In this document: positions 4,789-8,914 of the stretch, in pieces
Layout: each line of letters opens with the position of its first letter
Numbering within the stretch: the stretch's first letter is position 1
Assembly (NCBI GenBank): GCA_007128555.1
Contig: SKXF01000453.1
Coordinates: 1-8,914 of the forward strand
Direction: 5' to 3'
Length of the DNA stretch: 8,914 nt
Source of the DNA: Clostridia bacterium
GTDB lineage: Bacteria > Bacillota_E > SLMV01 > PUMD01
Made by a program: the position numbers and the translations under genes
Notes under the pieces: generated by a model
The model's database searches: none
Told to the model about the DNA's origin: nothing
What the model saw: only the letters and a program-made list of their open reading frames with translations

Positions 4789-6471
4789 TCAGTCGAGCGA
4801 CCAGTCGACGAGATAATCATCGGGCTCCCACAGGTAGATCCACAGCAACGAACGGCTCGAGATCCAGTCGCCCGGCTCGCCGTATACCTCCCAACCCGCA
4901 TCCGCCAGGACCTGGGGATAATCGGCCCAGCGATCCCAGCACACGATCGTTCCCGCCGTGGGACGTCCGCTGTTGGTGCGCAGGAACTCCGCAACCATCT
5001 GCAGAAAGGTCTCGAGGACGTCGCGCTCGCGTTTCTCCTGGACAAGACGCACAAAATGCTGGCAATTATCCCCAGATGGGATCCAGAGGTAGAACCACAG
5101 CGCCGCCCCGTCCTCCGACCCCATCACCGACGAGAACTCGAACAGGGTACCCTCCAGGAGAGCTTCGAGCCAGAGGTCCATCTGTTCAATCGAAAGGTTC
5201 TGGGCCGCAGCTGCGCCCAGCCCGGAGGGATCGGCCTTCGCCCCGTCTGCGATCGCATGGACGCGATGGGAGGGTATGGCGAAGTTAATCGTCTGCACCG
5301 CAGGATCGACGGCCGCCATCGTGATCACTCCCACGACGTCGCCGGACAGGTTCAGCAGGGGGCTTCCGCTGCTTCCCGGACTGATCGGGGCAGTGGTCTG
5401 GATGAAAGACTGTCCGAACAGGTCCCGGTTGGGGGCGCTGATAATGCCCGTCGAGACTGTCCCCGCAAGGCCGAGGGGACTTCCGACGGCAACGACGGCC
5501 TGCCCCACTCTGACCTCCGAGAGGCTCAAATCCAGGTGGGGAACATCCAGGCCGGGGGCGGTGAGGACCGCGAGATCGCCTCCCACATCAGCGGCCAGCA
5601 CCCCGCTTACCGCGTAGTGTTCGCCGGTGTGAGTGAGCAAACCCAGATCGGTCCTGCCCTCGATCACGTGGAAATTTGTCACGATTCTGCCGCTGCCGAC
5701 GTGGAACCCAGTGCCCAGGGCGCCCATTCGCCCCACCACGGTGACGGTGGCGGGCAGGGCCCTTTCCGCAACCTCCTCTACCGTCAACAAGGCGGTACCT
5801 GCATCGGTCTCATCGAGATAGGCCGAGGCGATGGCCCCGTGGTACAGCGACAGGAGGGTCTGCCCCTGTCGCTCGAGACCCAGGCCGGTCGGCGTTCTGA
5901 TCGCAGCCCAGGTCACAACCGTCATCTGTCCCCGCAGAACGGGGATCCCTGGCAGGGGACGTTCGGGCAGCTCTGCAAACAGGTCCATACCACCAGCGGC
6001 TGTCATGGCCGAGGTCGGCCACGACCCAGATCCCAGGTGGTCGTTGTCCGTCACCCGGGCCAGGAGGATCGCGATCTCCTCCCAGGCCAGTTCATCCGTC
6101 GGGGCCACGGTGCCATCCTCGCGGCCGACAAACCAACCCCTTGCCTCGGCCAGGACAAAGGCTCCCCGGGCCCAGGAGGGAATCAGATCATCATCGTGCC
6201 ACCCGGTCCTGCCCGTCGAGAACGCCTCGATCAGTGCGCCCTGGCCTGTCATCCTCGCGAGGACCACAGCCATATGTGCGCGGGTGAAGACAGATTCCGG
6301 TTCCAGGCGCCCGCCACCATCTCCGAGGAAAATCCCGGCCCGATGAAGCCAGCTGGCGGCCTCGGCATAGTATTCACCCTCGTAGACATCCACAAAGGGT
6401 GCAGCGACGGCAGGCGAGGGGAAGACCAGGACCACCAGGACTACCGAGAGCATCATCGCTGTGCGCTTCAT
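4789..6471 (-). CDS. S-layer-anchored trypsin-like serine protease (HtrA/DegP class)
   Basis: A 560-residue secreted protein. A signal peptide (about residues 1-24, ending PAVAA) is followed by two recognisable S-layer-homology modules at about 26-76 (FVDVYEGEYYAEAASWLHRA...) and 91-142 (WHDDDLIPSWARGAF...), plus a degenerate third at about 150-195; such modules bind the secondary cell-wall polymer. The protease domain (about 236-411) has all three catalytic residues: His268 in TNFHVIEG, Asp299 in GGDLAVL and Ser368 in GSSGSPLLN. Typical S1C strands such as VAVGSPLGLAGTVSTGIISA are present. The last 130 residues form an unrecognised domain with two similar Trp/Tyr-rich strands (ALWFYLWIP and LLWIYLWEP); no PDZ domain is visible. 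ATG 6471 was chosen over GTG 6483, which sits inside the purine-rich GAGGGGTGG. It lies 101 nt downstream of the S9 peptidase gene. It probably processes or quality-controls proteins at the cell surface. Confidence 0.9.
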   Translation of the reverse strand: MKRTAMMLSVVLVVLVFPSPAVAAPFVDVYEGEYYAEAASWLHRAGIFLGDGGGRLEPESVFTRAHMAVVLARMTGQGALIEAFSTGRTGWHDDDLIPSWARGAFVLAEARGWFVGREDGTVAPTDELAWEEIAILLARVTDNDHLGSGSWPTSAMTAAGGMDLFAELPERPLPGIPVLRGQMTVVTWAAIRTPTGLGLERQGQTLLSLYHGAIASAYLDETDAGTALLTVEEVAERALPATVTVVGRMGALGTGFHVGSGRIVTNFHVIEGRTDLGLLTHTGEHYAVSGVLAADVGGDLAVLTAPGLDVPHLDLSLSEVRVGQAVVAVGSPLGLAGTVSTGIISAPNRDLFGQSFIQTTAPISPGSSGSPLLNLSGDVVGVITMAAVDPAVQTINFAIPSHRVHAIADGAKADPSGLGAAAAQNLSIEQMDLWLEALLEGTLFEFSSVMGSEDGAALWFYLWIPSGDNCQHFVRLVQEKRERDVLETFLQMVAEFLRTNSGRPTAGTIVCWDRWADYPQVLADAGWEVYGEPGDWISSRSLLWIYLWEPDDYLVDWSLD

Positions 6472-6572
6472 ATCGATCGCCACCCCTCAGAGTTCTCAGG
6501 CGCCATCTGGACGGGCCAAACAGGCTCCTCTCCGCCGATCCAACGACCAACCGTCACGCGTTTTCCCACGTC

Positions 6573-8567
6573 CTACTCGTCCAGGAGATGGGTCTCAAAC
6601 CAGTTCAACATCGTCCCGAGGAAATGCTCGAGGTGCTGCCGCTCCCGGACGCCGTGCCCTTCCCTCGGGTAGATCACCATCTCCACGGGAACCCGACCGT
6701 CCAGGGCACGGTAAAACTCCATCGCCTGGCCGACCTGGCAACAGGGATCTTTTTCGCCATGTAGGATCAGGGTCGGGGTTTGTACCCGGGCCACGTGGGT
6801 CATGGGAGAGCGCTCGACGAAGATCGGATCCCGGTAGGGGTCACCCGCGTAGAACTGCCGGGTGTAGTAAGGGATGTTGGTCGTACCGTGGAAGCTGAGA
6901 AGGTTCACGATCCCGGCGACCATCACCGCCGCACGGAAACGGTCGGTCTGGGTGATGGCCCAGGCCGTCAGGTAGCGTCCGTAGCTCCCCCCGCCAATGC
7001 CCATTCGCTCGGGATCGGCCACACCGATGTCGATGCAGTGATCCACCCCGGCCATGATATCCTCAAAGTCTCCTCCCCCGAGATCGCCCACATTGGCATC
7101 GGAAAACTCCGTCCCCCACCCTGAGCTTCCCCTCGGGTTGGGGAGCAGGACGCAGAAGCCCCTCACCGCCATCAGCTGGGCCCAGGCGAAGGGAACCGCA
7201 TGGAACCGGTACGAATGCAGGGCGGTTGGCCCTCCGTGGACATTGACCACCAGTGGATAAGGCTTGCCCGCCTCGTAGTCCGGGGGTTTCACCAGCAGGC
7301 CCTGGATCTTCAGGCCGTCGGGGGCCACCCAGTGCAGGGTCTCTACCTCACCGAGCGTCCACTCTGACGCCTCCCGGTTTAGCGAGGTCAGCCTCTTCCA
7401 GGACAGTACCTCCCCCTCCAGGTCAGCCAACCACACTTCCCCCGCCTCCCGTGGGCTCTCCAGGGTCATGACAAGCCGGTCACCCCCCTTGCTTCGCGAA
7501 AAGCGTGCGCGGGATCCAACCGCCGACACGGCATCGCGCCAGAGGCGATCGTAGGTGACCTCCCCGTCAGAACGCAGGACCACCCGGGCCAGGCAGAGCA
7601 GTCCTTCCTCATATCCGCTCACCAGCAGCTCCCGGGACGAATCCCACTCCAGCCAGTTCACACTGATCGGCCTTTCCCCGACGACCTTCACCGGATCCCC
7701 AGCGTCAATGCCAGCGACCCAGACATCTCCCGTCACAATCCCGGGATCGCTGCAGGTGCAGGACAAGAACGCCACGCTCTCACCGTCGGGGCACCACGTC
7801 GGTGCTGCCAGCTGCATATCTCGGGGAGGGACAAACAGCGATCGCATCTTCGCAGCATCAACGGCACCATCCTCCGAACAGTCCGCCAGGCTGAAGAGCT
7901 CGAGCCTCGCCCGATACCACGCCCACTGTTGCGGTCGGTCTGAACACAGCACAACCACCCGCTCCCCGTCGCAGCTCAGGCCGAACTCCCAGATGTGAAG
8001 ACCCTCGGGACTGACCGGGTTGGCTTCACCGGTTTCCACGTCGGCCAGCCACAACCTCTTGGATCGGTCCTCCTGTTCAAACAGTATCCAGTCCCTCTTG
8101 TCTTTTCTGCGCTGCCTCTCCTCTTCCGTCTCCGGGTCCTCGACCAACAGCAGGAGACGGCGCCCATCGGGAAGCCACTGCATATCCTCGACCTTGCCCC
8201 GGATTCCTTCGACCGGGCGAGCCTCGCCCCCGGTGGCCTTCAGGATGTACGGTAGGAGCACTCCCCGCTCCGGGTCAGAACGGTCACTGATAAAGGCCAG
8301 GTCGCCCGACATCCCTTCAATGGGCGGATCTGACGCGGGGATCGGAGACCAACGCGGCATACGGTCCGTCCCGGGTCCCTGGGTGAGTACTGACGTCGTG
8401 CCACCAGAGATCAACCTCAGGCGAGAACCCCTCCTTGCGTCCTCGGGCTTGTGGAATCGTCCCACCGTGAAAGCCACGCAGCGTCCGTCCGGAGATATCT
8501 CCGGTTCATCGAGCCGTCGAAGACAGAAAACATCCTCCACCTTTACAGAATCGGTTTCCTTGGACAT
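6573..8567 (-). CDS. S9-family prolyl-oligopeptidase / acylaminoacyl-peptidase-like serine peptidase
   Basis: A 664-residue protein with the two-domain S9 layout. A seven-bladed-type beta-propeller (about 10-400) is marked by repeats such as ISPDGRCVAFTVGR, WLPDGRRLLLL and WCPDGESVAFLS. An alpha/beta-hydrolase domain (about 405-664) follows, with oxyanion motif HGGP (444-447), NPRGSSGWG (477-485), nucleophile Ser528 in GGGSYGRYL, Asp607 in LHGEKDPCC and His638 in REGHG. The family cleaves short peptides, often after proline or N-acylated residues. There is no signal peptide, so it is presumably cytoplasmic. The start is ATG 8567 with AGGGGGG four bases upstream; the frame extends to ATG 8582 and TTG 8591 without a binding site. 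Oddity: the usual GGSYGG has Arg (codon CGC) in place of the last Gly. The length is normal for the family. The next gene on this strand is the SLH protease, possibly co-transcribed. Confidence 0.92.
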   Translation of the reverse strand: MSKETDSVKVEDVFCLRRLDEPEISPDGRCVAFTVGRFHKPEDARRGSRLRLISGGTTSVLTQGPGTDRMPRWSPIPASDPPIEGMSGDLAFISDRSDPERGVLLPYILKATGGEARPVEGIRGKVEDMQWLPDGRRLLLLVEDPETEEERQRRKDKRDWILFEQEDRSKRLWLADVETGEANPVSPEGLHIWEFGLSCDGERVVVLCSDRPQQWAWYRARLELFSLADCSEDGAVDAAKMRSLFVPPRDMQLAAPTWCPDGESVAFLSCTCSDPGIVTGDVWVAGIDAGDPVKVVGERPISVNWLEWDSSRELLVSGYEEGLLCLARVVLRSDGEVTYDRLWRDAVSAVGSRARFSRSKGGDRLVMTLESPREAGEVWLADLEGEVLSWKRLTSLNREASEWTLGEVETLHWVAPDGLKIQGLLVKPPDYEAGKPYPLVVNVHGGPTALHSYRFHAVPFAWAQLMAVRGFCVLLPNPRGSSGWGTEFSDANVGDLGGGDFEDIMAGVDHCIDIGVADPERMGIGGGSYGRYLTAWAITQTDRFRAAVMVAGIVNLLSFHGTTNIPYYTRQFYAGDPYRDPIFVERSPMTHVARVQTPTLILHGEKDPCCQVGQAMEFYRALDGRVPVEMVIYPREGHGVRERQHLEHFLGTMLNWFETHLLDE

Positions 8568-8627
8568 ACGCCCCCCTATCATGAACAACAAAGGTCAGCA
8601 TGCGGTGATTCCATCTTCCCCGGTCAC

Positions 8628-8914
8628 ATGGTAATATCCTCCTCGGCCCAACACACGGCCCAGGATGAGATGGCCCTCACCCGCTGGCCCCTCCTTCAGA
8701 TCGCGGGCATCCTGTTCGCCGCGCTTGCCCACGGGCTGTTCTCACGGAACCCCATGGAGAGAAACGGTGAACTCCTGGTGTTTTCCCAGCTGGAACCGGT
8801 TCTGCGGGTCGGGGTGACCTTTTGCACCATGCTCCTGATCAGGTACCCGGCCGGCGGACTGCTGGGATGGTTGGTGACCCACTTCGCCATCACCTGGGCC
8901 GGTCGGGAGCGTAA
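8628..8914 (+). CDS. Integral membrane protein, unknown function (3' end beyond the window)
   Basis: An open plus-strand frame of 95 complete codons runs off the right edge. It starts at ATG 8628 or, more plausibly, at ATG 8670, which has AGGATGAG just upstream. The visible part has a hydrophobic segment QIAGILFAALAHGLF and, after a short polar loop containing EPVLRVG, a longer apolar stretch TFCTMLLIRYPAGGLLGWLV followed by ITWAGRER, so at least two to three membrane spans. It is divergent from the S9 peptidase gene; the 60-102-nt gap should hold promoters for both, and TAATAT at 8632-8637 could be a -10 if the later start is used. I do not recognise the family. Confidence 0.65.
   Translation, partial: MVISSSAQHTAQDEMALTRWPLLQIAGILFAALAHGLFSRNPMERNGELLVFSQLEPVLRVGVTFCTMLLIRYPAGGLLGWLVTHFAITWAGRER

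Noticed and set aside
5056..6672. 538-codon plus-strand open frame
   Set aside because: It is antisense to the SLH-protease gene, whose translation has a signal peptide, SLH modules and an intact catalytic triad. The plus-strand product is low-complexity, rich in Arg, Gly and His, and has no recognisable motif.
8568..8591. N-terminal extensions of the S9 peptidase to ATG 8582 or TTG 8591
   Set aside because: Neither has a Shine-Dalgarno site, while ATG 8567 follows a run of purines and gives the usual family N-terminus.

Overview
The window looks like chromosomal DNA of a moderately high-GC member of the Bacillota, possibly a thermophilic or other extremophilic clostridial lineage. Three things point there. 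Most real genes have purine-rich Shine-Dalgarno sites. One secreted protease carries N-terminal S-layer-homology modules. Most strikingly, an approximately 600-nt, hairpin-dense non-coding stretch sits directly upstream of a small RDD-type membrane protein, which is the known arrangement of the OLE (ornate, large, extremophilic) RNA and its partner OapA. The organism assignment is inference; there is no rRNA or housekeeping marker here.

Layout: 1-819 (minus) is the 5' part of a gene for an unrecognised, conserved-looking soluble protein that runs off the left edge. 820-about 1490 is non-coding, with a few small palindromes and, at 1339-1457, a compact branched-helix element. About 1490-2075 (plus) is the candidate OLE RNA. 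2107-2556 (plus) is oapA, with a near-perfect ribosome binding site. A 21-bp inverted repeat at 2610-2691 separates oapA from the convergent minus-strand pair: a 72-residue coiled-coil protein (2762-2980) and, upstream of it, a TPR-repeat protein (3114-3926). A 406-nt divergent gap follows, then a small secreted/anchored protein (4333-4719, plus). Next are two minus-strand hydrolase genes: an SLH-anchored trypsin-like (HtrA-class) serine protease (4789-6471) and, upstream of it, an S9-family prolyl-oligopeptidase-like peptidase (6573-8567). At the right edge a membrane-protein gene begins on the plus strand (from about 8628) and is cut off.

Functional picture: OLE RNA and OapA are expected to form a membrane-bound ribonucleoprotein linked to stress adaptation in extremophilic Bacillota. 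The two peptidase genes are in line and may be co-transcribed: one should act outside the cell on the wall or S-layer and the other, lacking a signal peptide, in the cytoplasm. I see no tRNA, rRNA, CRISPR array, transposase or phage gene. The main point of interest is the ole-oapA locus, together with the extra structured element just upstream and the long inverted repeat just downstream.
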